Assembly (NCBI RefSeq): GCF_003390845.1
Contig: NZ_QMEK01000006.1
Span: 124,001-188,000 of the forward strand
Length of the DNA stretch: 64,000 nt
DNA from: Tropicimonas sp. IMCC34043
GTDB taxonomy: Bacteria > Pseudomonadota > Alphaproteobacteria > Rhodobacterales > Rhodobacteraceae
Direction: 5' to 3'
How positions within the stretch are numbered: the first letter of the stretch is position 1; each line of letters starts with the position of its first letter. Below are positions 53,940 through 62,323 of this stretch, piece after piece. The notes under the pieces are model-generated. The model did not search any database. It was given only the letters and a program-made list of their open reading frames with translations, and was not told the DNA's origin. The translations under genes were made by a program, and so were the position numbers.

Positions 53940-54584
53940 ATGCCAGACGCCAAGTCCGCCGCCGACAAACGCAACCGCAAGGCCGCCGCGGCATCGCTTC
54001 CGCCGTTCCCGTGGCAGACCGAAAGTGCGGGTCGCCCGCTGGCCCGCCGGCCGGTCGAGCGCGCCCAGATCGTCGAGGAACAGGTCGCCGACGACGGCGA
54101 GATCGTCGAGCGGCGCGAAAGCGTCTGGCGCGTGGGGTCGCCGCGCATCCTCGGCGCGATGACCTGCGACCGGCGCCACGCCCTTGAGACATACGCGGCG
54201 ACGGTCGAGCGGATCGGCGCGTCGGGCGGCACGGTCGATCCGACGTCGGCGGGGCGGTCCGGTGCGCCCGCCTGCGGCCCGTCCGTCGCCAAGCTTGCCG
54301 CGGTCGAGTGGGTGGCGACTGCCGACTCCCGCATCGCCCGCGTGGGCCTTGGCGTCGGCACCGGATGCAACGGCCGCGACCTGGCCCGCTGGATCGCTGT
54401 CGACGGGCTGTCAGGCGTTGCCGTGCTGCGCCGGCTCGGGGTCGAGCGTCCGACGCGCCGGGTTTCCTCGCGCCTCGCCCGCGCGCTGTTCGCCGTCGCG
54501 GACATTCTGGCAGAGTGTTGCGCGAGTTCCCGGGGGAGTCCTGTTGCGGAAAATCACGCAACACCGCGGCAGGCCGGTGTATAG
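53940..54584 (+). CDS. Unknown protein before the late operon; candidate late regulator
   Basis: 214 residues with a GAGGAAAG site at the chosen ATG. Basic N terminus (AKSAADKRNRKAAAASLPPFPW), middle CDRRHALETYAATVERIG and a C-terminal helical part GRDLARWIAVDGLSGVAVLRRLGVERPTRRVSS that could be DNA-binding. It lies just upstream of a terminator and the late genes, as lambda Q does; that role is inference. Confidence 0.6.
   Translation: MPDAKSAADKRNRKAAAASLPPFPWQTESAGRPLARRPVERAQIVEEQVADDGEIVERRESVWRVGSPRILGAMTCDRRHALETYAATVERIGASGGTVDPTSAGRSGAPACGPSVAKLAAVEWVATADSRIARVGLGVGTGCNGRDLARWIAVDGLSGVAVLRRLGVERPTRRVSSRLARALFAVADILAECCASSRGSPVAENHATPRQAGV
54516..54564. repeat. Degenerate copies of the prophage motif
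   Basis: TGTTGCGCGAG (54516-54526, 9 of 11), TGTTGCGGAAA (54542-54552, 10 of 11) and a reversed CACGCAACA copy (54555-54563). They overlap the 3' end of the preceding gene and lie upstream of the late leader. Confidence 0.45.
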
Positions 54585-54712
54585 GAGATTCCATAGTCGG
54601 AGACGTGGGCGGATCGGCGTCCCGCCTTGCCGGGCTCTTTCGTTCCAGTTGCATCGTTGATCCTGTGAAGGGCGGGCCGATCGTGCCGCCCTTCTTTTTT
54701 GGAGGATGGTCC
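54585..54712 (+). promoter_or_regulatory. Late leader region with terminator
   Basis: 128 bases between the possible regulator gene and the first late gene. An intrinsic terminator at 54668-54700 would block late transcription unless bypassed. No promoter was identified with confidence; TGTATAGG at about 54578 is the best -10-like sequence. Confidence 0.45.
54668..54700 (+). terminator. Intrinsic terminator ahead of the late genes
   Basis: AAGGGCGG/CCGCCCTT stem with a ten-base loop, followed by CTTTTTT. Its position before, not after, the morphogenesis genes is notable. Confidence 0.85.
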
Positions 54713-55300
54713 ATGCCGATCGTGCACAATATCGCGGATCTTGAGCGTGGGCTTTCGGACATTGCGCGTAAGCAGATCCCTTTTGCCGTGTCGGTCGGGA
54801 TCAATGACACGCTGTCCGATGTGAAGAAGAACACCGACAAGCGCATGGCTCGGATACTCGATCGGCCGACGCCCTTCACCCTGCGGGCGTTCCGGATCAA
54901 GCGGTCGAGCAAGCGTAAGCTCGGCGGGTCGGTCTATGCGCAGGAGGCGCAGGCAAGGTATCTGCGCTTTGCCGAGGATGGCGGCGAGCGGCGCCCGGAT
55001 GGCGCGGCGATCGTGATCCCGGTTCGGCAACGGCTGAACAAGTATGGCAACATGCCGAAAGGGGCGATCAAAAAGGCGATCGCGCGCGCCGACACCTTCG
55101 CCACGGCGAAGGGATCGCGCCTTTCCGGCGGCGTCTATCGCCGCACCAAGCGGGGGTTGCAGATGGTGGCGGCCTTCGTCGGGTCGGCAAGCTATGCCGA
55201 GCGGCTGAAGTTCGACGACACCGCAAACAAGACTGCACTTGCACGGTTCGCGGTGAACGTCGAGAGGGCGATGGTCCGGGCGTTCAAGTCCGCGAAATAG
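54713..55300 (+). CDS. Phage tail protein, possible gpZ-like
   Basis: 195 residues. The N-terminal ERGLSDIARKQIPFAVSVGINDTLSDVKK, basic middle and C-terminal ERAMVRAFKSAK resemble the layout of lambda gpZ-type minor tail/tail-terminator proteins. GGAGGATGGTCC precedes the ATG. The position ahead of the terminase genes is unusual for a tail gene. The assignment is tentative. Confidence 0.5.
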   Translation: MPIVHNIADLERGLSDIARKQIPFAVSVGINDTLSDVKKNTDKRMARILDRPTPFTLRAFRIKRSSKRKLGGSVYAQEAQARYLRFAEDGGERRPDGAAIVIPVRQRLNKYGNMPKGAIKKAIARADTFATAKGSRLSGGVYRRTKRGLQMVAAFVGSASYAERLKFDDTANKTALARFAVNVERAMVRAFKSAK

Positions 55301-55466
55301 GCCGCTTGGGTCCTTCCCGACCGCAACGCAACGCGGGTAATTCGCGCCGCGGTTCGTGCGGGTATTTTGGGTTTTCGGCGGCTTGCGCTTTGGGTTGCTG
55401 TTTTTGTCGCCCTTGGCTGGCGGAGTTGCGTGGGTCTGGTCGAGGCGGTGTGCGAGGGGTTTTGAA

Positions 55467-56108
55467 ATGACAGATCCGGCCGAGGGCGACGGCCTTCGGC
55501 CGCTGACGGATGGCGAGGCCGCGCTTGTGGCGCGGTATCCGTTGCCCGAGGGCGCGGTCGACGTGCTGCTGAACCGGGCGCAACTTGCGGTCGCGCTCGA
55601 CGTCTCGGAAGTCACCATTACGAACTGGACGCGGCGCGGGCTGCCCTTCGAGTCCGAGGGGACGAACGGCAAGGCGTATCAGTTTCGACTGTCGATCGCA
55701 CACGCCTGGAACAAGGAACGTGTCGAGGGAGAGCGGGCGCGGGATCAGGCGGCCGAGCAAGCTGCCCAACAGATGCGGCTTGCCCTGGTCGGCGAAGACG
55801 GGCTGTCGATCAAGGCCGGGCTTTCGCGGCGAGAGCATCGCGAGCAACTGGAGCTTGAGCATGCTGCCGCCGTGGCGGCGCTCGATCGCAAGGAACTTGT
55901 CAAGCGCGTTGAGGTTGTCGGCGCGTTCGAGGAAGTGTTCGCCGCGTTGCGCGACGCGCTTGACGCCCTGCCGGATCGGCTCGCACGCGAGCTCGGGATC
56001 GGCGGCGCCGAGGTCGAGGTGATCGAGCGGGCGTGCGACGACGCCCTTTCGGGGGCAGTCGCGAAGGTCGAGGGGCTGATCGGGCAGGATGGAACAGGGG
56101 GCCTTTGA
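55467..56108 (+). CDS. Terminase small subunit (Nu1-like)
   Basis: 213 residues. A winged helix-turn-helix near the N terminus (LNRAQLAVALDVSEVTITNWTRRGLPF, about 35-62) binds the packaging site; the rest is helical, with two coiled-coil-like parts. Similar in layout to lambda Nu1/DUF1441 proteins. Overlaps the large subunit gene by 20 bases. A GAGGGG site precedes the start. Confidence 0.85.
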   Translation: MTDPAEGDGLRPLTDGEAALVARYPLPEGAVDVLLNRAQLAVALDVSEVTITNWTRRGLPFESEGTNGKAYQFRLSIAHAWNKERVEGERARDQAAEQAAQQMRLALVGEDGLSIKAGLSRREHREQLELEHAAAVAALDRKELVKRVEVVGAFEEVFAALRDALDALPDRLARELGIGGAEVEVIERACDDALSGAVAKVEGLIGQDGTGGL

Positions 56109-58170
56109 CATTGCGCCGCTGCCCGGCTGGGCGCGGGTCGACGACGCGATCGCCGAGGCATTGCCGAACCTGAAACCGCACGGCCGGGTGCGTGTGACCG
56201 AGGCGGCGGCGCGACGGAAGATCGAAAGCGGTGGCCAGTGGGTGCCGTGGCGCCCGGACGTTGCGCCCTACATGAACGAAATCGGCGATCTCGTGACGTC
56301 GCGCCGGTTCGACTCGATCGGCGTCGTCGGCCCGGCGCGCTGTTCGAAGTCGGAAGGCGCGCTTATCAATCCGCTGGTGCACGCGATCCTTGAACGGCCC
56401 CGCGTGGTCGCCGTGTTCTCGCCGACGCGCGACGCCGCGAATGAATGGAGCATTGGCGCGCTCGACCCGCTGATCGAAAATTCGCCGGATCTTCGCGAGC
56501 GGCTGCTTACGGGCAAGGGCGCCGACAATGTGTTCACGAAGAAATTCCGGGGCGGCTGTCGTGTCACGATCGACTGGCCGGTGAAGTCGAAGCTCGCACA
56601 ACGCTCGATCGACCTTGTGATCGGGACCGATTACGACGCCTTCCCCGAAGACGTCGGCGGCGACGCCGATCCGTTCACGTTGATGCGCAAGCGGACGGAA
56701 AGCGCGCAATCGCGCGGCATGACGGTTGTCGAAAGCTCGCCGCGAAAGCCGGTGCTAGATGAAAACTGGACGGCGAAGGCGCCGCACGAGGCGCCGCCGG
56801 CAGAGGGAATTGCCGCGATCTTCAACGCCGGATCGCGTGGCCGGCTTTACTGGACCTGCCCGCATTGCGGACAGATGTTCATTCCCGAGTGGGAAACGCT
56901 CGACTATCCGGAAGACGGATCGCCCGAGGAACGGGGTGCGGGGGCGCATATGGTCTGCCCGCACAACGGTTGCGTGATCGAGCCCCGGGCGAAGGTCGAT
57001 CTGAACCGGGGCGCGCAATGGCTGCATTGGAACGGCGGAACCGAGCTTGTCCCGATCGGGGATCTGACCCGGCTTGTCTCGACGGCGAGCTTCTGGATTC
57101 CGGGGCCGGCTGCGGCGCTGGCGCCCTGGTCGCGGATCGTGTCGCGCGTGCTGGCGGCCGAAGACGCCTATCGGATGACGGGCGGCGAGAAGGCATTGCA
57201 GGCGGCGCACAACATCGAACTTGGCCGATCCTACCTGCCGCGGGCGCGCGTCGCCTCGCAAGGTTTGACGCCGGACGTGCTGCGCAAGCTTGCGAGCCTT
57301 CACGCCTGGCAGGTTTGCCCGGCCGGGACGCGGTTCGTCACGATCGCCGTCGACACGCAAGTCGGCTGGTTCGCGGTACAGGTCGAGGCGTGGCTTTCGG
57401 ACATGGAGCGTGTCGTGATCGACCGTTTCGACATTACGGCGCCGCCGGACGGCGCGGAACGGCGGCTTGAGCTTGGCAAGCGTGGCGAGGATTGGGTCGT
57501 TCTGGAAACGCTCGCGTCGCGCGCCTATCCGGTCGAGGGGGCGGATTATGCGCTGACGCCGATCGGCATCGCCGTCGACGCGGCCGGCGAGGCCGGCGTG
57601 ACGCCGAACGCCCGCGCCTTCTGGCGCCGGATGAAACGAAAGCACCGCGGCCCGCTCTATCACCTTGTCCGCGGCCGGCCCGGGGACAACGTGAAGCGCG
57701 CGGCCTTCGGGTATCCGGACACGGCGCACAAGGGGAAGGATCACGTTGCGCGCGATGTTCCGTGGATCTGGGTCGGGACCGACCGGCTGAAAGACGAAGT
57801 ATCCGCGTCGCTTCTGCGCGAGGGTGCGGGCGCGCGCAAGTTGCATGTCTCGACCCACGCGCCCGAGGCCGTGTTCGACGAAATGGCGTCGGAGCGGCGG
57901 GAGGTAAAGGGGTGGAGGCCACGGCCCGGCGTCAAGCGCAACGAGTCCTTCGACTGTTCGGTTTACGCGCTGGCGATGGTGATCGCGCTCGAGGCCGAGG
58001 CGATCAATTGGGACCGGCCGCCGAAATGGGCCGTGTGCAGCCCCGACAATATGCGGGCGGTGCCGATCGAGGCGCCGGACGCGCGCGAAGCGCCGGGCGA
58101 TCCGGCGCCCGTGGCGAAGAAAAGGGGCCGACGCGGCTGGTCTGTCAGGGGTGGCAAAAGTTCGTGGTGA
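56089..58170 (+). CDS. Terminase large subunit (GpA type)
   Basis: 693 residues. The ATPase domain has a variant Walker A GPARCSKSE (about 81-89) and an acidic SIDLVIGTDYDAF strand. A zinc-finger-like CPHCGQMFIPEW (about 260) and CPHNGC follow, then the nuclease part with TIAVDTQVGWFAVQVEAW and a C-terminal NESFDCSVYALAM. Translocates DNA into proheads and cuts it. The basic tail (KKRGRRGWSVRGGKSSW) is usual. Confidence 0.93.
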   Translation: MEQGAFDIAPLPGWARVDDAIAEALPNLKPHGRVRVTEAAARRKIESGGQWVPWRPDVAPYMNEIGDLVTSRRFDSIGVVGPARCSKSEGALINPLVHAILERPRVVAVFSPTRDAANEWSIGALDPLIENSPDLRERLLTGKGADNVFTKKFRGGCRVTIDWPVKSKLAQRSIDLVIGTDYDAFPEDVGGDADPFTLMRKRTESAQSRGMTVVESSPRKPVLDENWTAKAPHEAPPAEGIAAIFNAGSRGRLYWTCPHCGQMFIPEWETLDYPEDGSPEERGAGAHMVCPHNGCVIEPRAKVDLNRGAQWLHWNGGTELVPIGDLTRLVSTASFWIPGPAAALAPWSRIVSRVLAAEDAYRMTGGEKALQAAHNIELGRSYLPRARVASQGLTPDVLRKLASLHAWQVCPAGTRFVTIAVDTQVGWFAVQVEAWLSDMERVVIDRFDITAPPDGAERRLELGKRGEDWVVLETLASRAYPVEGADYALTPIGIAVDAAGEAGVTPNARAFWRRMKRKHRGPLYHLVRGRPGDNVKRAAFGYPDTAHKGKDHVARDVPWIWVGTDRLKDEVSASLLREGAGARKLHVSTHAPEAVFDEMASERREVKGWRPRPGVKRNESFDCSVYALAMVIALEAEAINWDRPPKWAVCSPDNMRAVPIEAPDAREAPGDPAPVAKKRGRRGWSVRGGKSSW

Positions 58171-58355
58171 GACCGGGAGCGGCGCTGTCTAGAAACTCAT
58201 TGGCCAAATCTTTGATAATCGACACCGTGACTCGAAGGCAGGACGCTTCCGTTCGCTGCGACTGGCGCCAACGACCGGGGAGTGGCCAATCTTACCATTT
58301 GTTTACGGACCGCTCCCGAGGTGAGACAAAAACGGCCGCTTCAGTCTCCTTCCAT
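58171..58355. other. AT-richer non-coding segment
   Basis: 185 bases between convergent terminase and leftward accessory genes. Visible: two GGCCAAT-type copies (58201, 58282) and a change to AT-richer composition that continues to about 59340. No terminator with a clean T run was found. Confidence 0.4.
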
Positions 58356-58664
58356 CTACTTTGATCGGGGGCTCTTCTGCCCAAACTGTTCGCGGAACAT
58401 TTTCTCCATGCTGTCGATCGTCCAGGTAGTGGCGGTGGCTTCCCGGATGGTGTAGCCAACTATGCGCTTCGTCCGGTCGATGTCCTCTTTCAGCTTTTCC
58501 AAGTCTTCCTTCGTGACCGTCCGGCCTTCGACATCGTCAATTTTTTTCTTGAGATGGTCAAAGGATTTCTCGATCGCCGTAGGACCCCCTCCCCCTTCGG
58601 GAAGCAGCAATTCTTCTAGCATTTTAATGCGGTGCTCAAGGTCTTCCAGTTCCTGGTCGGTCAT
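58356..58664 (-). CDS. Leftward accessory gene: coiled-coil protein
   Basis: 102 residues, highly charged and helical: LEDLEHRIKMLEELLLPEGGGG, then SFDHLKKKIDDVEG and LEKLKEDIDRTKRIVG. Coiled coils are likely on both sides of a Gly turn. Starts five bases after the membrane-protein gene, with a GGAGAT site. Against the direction of all late genes; composition differs from neighbours. Function unknown. Confidence 0.68.
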   Translation of the reverse strand: MTDQELEDLEHRIKMLEELLLPEGGGGPTAIEKSFDHLKKKIDDVEGRTVTKEDLEKLKEDIDRTKRIVGYTIREATATTWTIDSMEKMFREQFGQKSPRSK

Positions 58665-58668
58665 GTCC

Positions 58669-58977
58669 CTATCTCCTGTCATTCTCGCACGCGGCATCTC
58701 CCAGCCGTTCGGCGAGGGCGCAAAATTTGTCATATGAAACATCCCGATTATTTGACCCGATAGCAAATGTTAACAGAGAAAAAGCCGCAAGAGCCGCAAA
58801 ATAGTATCGGTTCGCTCGACCATCCCTCACCTTTTTTTTATCCAGTTCATCTGTGAGGGCCACGCCCTCTTTTGTTGTATCGTATAACCAGTTAGTGAGG
58901 AAAAAATCGTAGAACGCTTTTAGCGCTGAGACGAGGAAAACCACGAGCGCGAGCCACTCGGCAGTTGAGACATACAT
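58669..58977 (-). CDS. Leftward accessory gene: two-helix membrane protein
   Basis: 102 residues: helix 1 about 6-28 (EWLALVVFLVSALKAFYDFFL), a charged linker (DELDKKKVRDGRANR), helix 2 about 70-88 (YYFAALAAFSLLTFAIG), and a C tail with two Cys. The ATG at 58977 has an AAGGAAAGAG site; a longer frame to 59121 is less likely. Membrane accessory protein of the prophage, possibly superinfection exclusion; that role is inferred from position and topology. Confidence 0.68.
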   Translation of the reverse strand: MYVSTAEWLALVVFLVSALKAFYDFFLTNWLYDTTKEGVALTDELDKKKVRDGRANRYYFAALAAFSLLTFAIGSNNRDVSYDKFCALAERLGDAACENDRR

Positions 58978-59345
58978 TGCCGTTTCTCTTTCCTTGAAAA
59001 TGCTACGGTCAGAATGGCAAGAGTTGGACCCCGCTGTCCAGTGCTCGACGGTGCAATCGCGGTAATCCAAAACGTTCGTTTGTGCCTCTGGCTGGGGCGA
59101 GATCTGCTTTAAAAGAGTCAAGCGGGTCAGAACCTTAGGCTAAAACACACCGACTTATCACAGGTTTATGGTCCAGTGGCGTGGTGGCCGCTGGCATCCT
59201 CCGCCGCCGCAGCCATTCGGTTTGGTTTGCGAATTTATCAAAAGGCTCGGCCCAGACAATCACTGCGCGGGGTGCGTAAATTTGATTCGTCCACTGGGGT
59301 CGGATCTGGTGAATACCGCCAACCCACTTACAGCGAGGTAAGACC
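58978..59345. other. 368-base region between the accessory pair and the late gene
   Basis: AT-richer than the flanks. Must hold the leftward promoter of the accessory pair. A minus-strand TTGACT (about 59120) is the best -35-like sequence, but no -10 is at standard spacing. A weak leftward frame (59135-59362) lacks a ribosome site and was not called. Confidence 0.45.
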
Positions 59346-59690
59346 ATGCGAGATCCGTTCACGACGGACCCGACAAGCCCCTATTTTGGCGGCGTCACCA
59401 GATCGTGCGCCGATCTGGTTCCGGTCTATCCCTCCGACGACGCGGGGCTCGGGTTTACCGCAACTGGTCTGTTCGCGACCCGTGGCGGGTTTGCCACGAT
59501 CGAAACGGCCGCCGGCACAACGCGGACGATCGAGATCGCCGGCGGCGGGTCGGAAATCCTTGTGGGTGTGAGCCGGGTTTTCCTGACCAGAACGGCGCGC
59601 TCGAATGAGGCCGACCCGTCCATTCAGGCCGACCCGACACAGCCCGATTATGAGCCGTGGCTTTTCGCAATGAAGGCTTATCGCGGCTGA
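59346..59690 (+). CDS. Small spike-base-like phage structural protein
   Basis: 114 residues. CADLVPVYPSDDAGLGFTATGLFATRGGFATIETAAGTTRTIEIAGGGSEILVGVSRVFLTRTA follows the short beta-rich pattern of the spike-base family known from alphaproteobacterial phages and gene transfer agents. If so it is a virion part. Position between terminase and SSB is odd; similarity judged by eye. Confidence 0.55.
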   Translation: MRDPFTTDPTSPYFGGVTRSCADLVPVYPSDDAGLGFTATGLFATRGGFATIETAAGTTRTIEIAGGGSEILVGVSRVFLTRTARSNEADPSIQADPTQPDYEPWLFAMKAYRG

Positions 59691-59719
59691 TCGCAATCGC
59701 CTGACAGGAGGCACGCCAC

Positions 59720-60193
59720 ATGGCAATGAGCAAGAACCGGGCCGAGATCCTTGGAAACGTCGGGGACGAACCGCAGATCCGGACATTCCAGAATGGCGGC
59801 AAGGTCGCAAACCTGAGCGTCGCCACGTCGCGGCGGTGGAAGAACAGGCGCACCGGCGAGGTCGAGGAACGCACGGAATGGCACCGCGTGTCCGTCACCG
59901 CCGACCATCTGGTCGAGGTCGTGCGATCCTGGGTGCGCAAGGGCGACCGGATCATGATCGAAGGCCGCCTTGAGACCCGCAAATGGCAGGATCAGAACGG
60001 CGTCGATCGGTACACAACGGAAATTGTCGTCGCACCATTCGAGGGTGACTTGATCGCCCTCGGCCGCGCCGAGCGCCGCGAGGGGGACAGCGGCGGGACC
60101 GGCAGCGGATATGGTGGCGGCAATGGTGGCGGGGCGCGTGGGGATGGCGCCCCGCCGGCCGGCGGCGACATTGACGACGAAATCCCGTTCTGA
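59720..60193 (+). CDS. ssb: Single-stranded DNA-binding protein
   Basis: 157 residues: OB fold (about 6-112; NRAEILGNVGDEPQIRTFQNGGKVANLSVATSRRWKNR..EWHRVSV), Gly-rich linker and the acidic C-terminal tip DDEIPF, which recruits replication and repair proteins. CAGGAGG site before ATG. Usually found with replication genes; here it stands inside the head-gene block. Confidence 0.93.
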   Translation: MAMSKNRAEILGNVGDEPQIRTFQNGGKVANLSVATSRRWKNRRTGEVEERTEWHRVSVTADHLVEVVRSWVRKGDRIMIEGRLETRKWQDQNGVDRYTTEIVVAPFEGDLIALGRAERREGDSGGTGSGYGGGNGGGARGDGAPPAGGDIDDEIPF

Positions 60194-60293
60194 CGGGCGT
60201 TCGCTGGCGGTTCGGATTGTTCCGGCGGGCGCGCGAGATAGAGGCGGGGCGCGGCCCCGTCCGGCTTTATCCTTAAACCGGAGGGCGTGACGC

Positions 60294-60836
60294 ATGGTCG
60301 ACGCACCGCCGCCGCGGCTGACCGCTGGCGATTCATGGGGCTGGACGGCTCCGCAGGCATTCGCCGCCTATCCGCCGCCCGACTTCGCGCTGTCCTATTC
60401 CTTCCGGCCCGAGGCGGGTGGCGAGATCCTGACCGCTGTCGCGACCTGGGGCGACACCTATTCGGTGTCGCTGCCGGCGGCGCAGACGGCGCCGCTTGCC
60501 CCGGGCCGGTATCTGTGGGCGGCGGTGGTCGAGAACGATGCGACCGGGGCGCGGATCACACTCGGCCGTGGTGCGATCGAGGTCGAGGCCGACCCCATGG
60601 CGTCGACGCAGGACACGCGATCGAGTGCGGCGCGCATCCTGGCTGCGATCGAGGATCTGATCGCCGGCCGGGTGAACAAGGACGCCGAAAGCTATTCGAT
60701 CGAGGGCCGGTCCCTGACCCGGACGCCGATCGACGGGCTGATCCGGCTTGAGGGTATTTTCCGCGCCCGGGTTGCGGCCGAGCGCCGCCGGGCTGCCGGC
60801 CAGTCGCCCTTTGAAATTCGGAGGGTTTCGCGTTGA
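60294..60836 (+). CDS. Head-tail joining type protein, DUF6148-like C terminus
   Basis: 180 residues. The N half is beta-rich (FRPEAGGEILTAVATWGDTYSVSLPAAQ). The C half has ARILAAIEDLIAGRVNKDAESYSIEGRSLTRTPIDGLIRLEGIFRARVAAERR, resembling small gpW/DUF6148-type connectors that sit between terminase and portal genes. Function by position and pattern only. Overlaps the portal start by four bases. Confidence 0.62.
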   Translation: MVDAPPPRLTAGDSWGWTAPQAFAAYPPPDFALSYSFRPEAGGEILTAVATWGDTYSVSLPAAQTAPLAPGRYLWAAVVENDATGARITLGRGAIEVEADPMASTQDTRSSAARILAAIEDLIAGRVNKDAESYSIEGRSLTRTPIDGLIRLEGIFRARVAAERRRAAGQSPFEIRRVSR

Positions 60837-62323
60837 AATTTCCGTTGTTCTGGCGCCGCCGGGCCGCGGCCGCCCCGCGCGCCGAACCGCCGCTTGCCAG
60901 CCGGTCCTTCAAGGCCGCCTATCCGTCTCGGCTGGTGAAGGGATTCCAGCCCTTCAACATCGCAACGCCGCGGGCCGACACGCGCCGCGAGATCCGCGGC
61001 CTTGTGAGCCACGCGCGCCATGCGGCGCAGAATTTCGACCATGCCGCCGCCTATGAAATGCTGATCCGGCGCCATGTGATCGGCCCGGACGGCATTCGGC
61101 TGCAAATGGACGTGCGCGAGGATGACGGGCGCAAGGACAAGCTTGCGAATGCCCGGATCGAAAAGGCGTGGAACGATTGGGGGCGGTTCGGATCGCCGAC
61201 GCCCTGCGGGCGGCTGTCCTGGTGGGACGTCGAGAAACAGGTCGCGACGGCGATCGCCCGCGAGGGCGGGGCCTTTATCCGGCTGCACCGCGGCAGGAAG
61301 GGCGGGGGCTACGGGTTGCGGGTCGAGCCGATCCCGTTCGACTTGCTCGATCTCGACTTGACGATGCGGCTTTCCGGCGGCGGCTGGATCGAGAGCGGGA
61401 TCGAGTTCGACGGCGACGGCCGGCCTGTTGCCTATCATTGCTGGACCGCCACGTTTGACGCGGCATCGCTGACCACGCGGCGGCGGGTCCGGCATCCGGC
61501 GGCCGACATGTTGCACGTCATGGCGTCGGAGGAAATCGGCGCGGCGCTTGGCGTGCCGCGCTCGAAAACGGCGCTGCGATTGATGAACATGGGCGAGGCG
61601 TATCGGGAAGCCGGGCTTGAGGCCGCGCATTTCGGCGCGGCCGCGATGCTGTTTTTCGAGAATGTCGACAGCTCGGGCGAGCTGGTCGGCGGCGACCCGG
61701 ACGGCGATGATGACGGCCCGCCAATCGACAAGATCGAGGCCGGGACGATCATCGACTTGCCGCCCGGCAAGACCGCCAAGTCGCATACGCCGGCCTATCC
61801 CGAAGCGGCAGCGGCGCCGTTCATGCGGCTCATGCACCAAAGCGAGGCGGCGGGGCTTGGCGTGTCTTACGAAACGCTGACGTCCGATCTGTCGGGGGCA
61901 AACTTTTCGAGCCTTCGGTCGGGCAAGTCGGAAGAGCGCGACGAATGGCGGATGCTGCAACGCGCCGTCTTCCAGTCCTTACACGATCGGGTGTTCCGCG
62001 AGTGGCTTCCGGCCGCGATCGCCATGGGGAAGGTCGGTCTTCCGCTGGTCAAGCTCGACAAGTTCCTGGCGCAGACCTGGCGCCCGCGCGGCTGGGAAAG
62101 CGTCAATCCGAAGGATGACGCGGCGGCGGCCGAAACCGATCTGCGGCTCGGGCTGCGGTCGCGGCGCGAGATCATCGCCCGGCGGGGCAGCGATTTCGAC
62201 GACGTCTTGCAGGAACTGGCCGACGAACGCGACGCGATCGAGGCGGCCGGCATGTCGGCCGGCACGTCGGAGGAAGCGATCGCCCGCGTCTGGGCGCCAG
62301 ATCCACCGGAGGGGAAGACATGA
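60833..62323 (+). CDS. Phage portal protein, lambda family
   Basis: 496 residues. Portal landmarks: RRHVIGPDGIRLQMDV, WDVEKQVATAIAREGGAFIRLHR, SYETLTSDLSGANFSSLRSGKSEERDEWRMLQ, and VFREWLPAAI. Forms the dodecameric DNA gate of the head. Starts at a TTG (60833) with a GGAGG site, overlapping the previous stop. It overlaps the capsid gene by four bases. Confidence 0.94.
   Translation: MKFPLFWRRRAAAAPRAEPPLASRSFKAAYPSRLVKGFQPFNIATPRADTRREIRGLVSHARHAAQNFDHAAAYEMLIRRHVIGPDGIRLQMDVREDDGRKDKLANARIEKAWNDWGRFGSPTPCGRLSWWDVEKQVATAIAREGGAFIRLHRGRKGGGYGLRVEPIPFDLLDLDLTMRLSGGGWIESGIEFDGDGRPVAYHCWTATFDAASLTTRRRVRHPAADMLHVMASEEIGAALGVPRSKTALRLMNMGEAYREAGLEAAHFGAAAMLFFENVDSSGELVGGDPDGDDDGPPIDKIEAGTIIDLPPGKTAKSHTPAYPEAAAAPFMRLMHQSEAAGLGVSYETLTSDLSGANFSSLRSGKSEERDEWRMLQRAVFQSLHDRVFREWLPAAIAMGKVGLPLVKLDKFLAQTWRPRGWESVNPKDDAAAAETDLRLGLRSRREIIARRGSDFDDVLQELADERDAIEAAGMSAGTSEEAIARVWAPDPPEGKT

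Noticed and set aside
59135-59362. Leftward 75-residue frame upstream of the accessory pair
   Set aside because: Starts at GTG or ATG without a ribosome site and overlaps the start of the rightward gene; no motif. It cannot be fully excluded.
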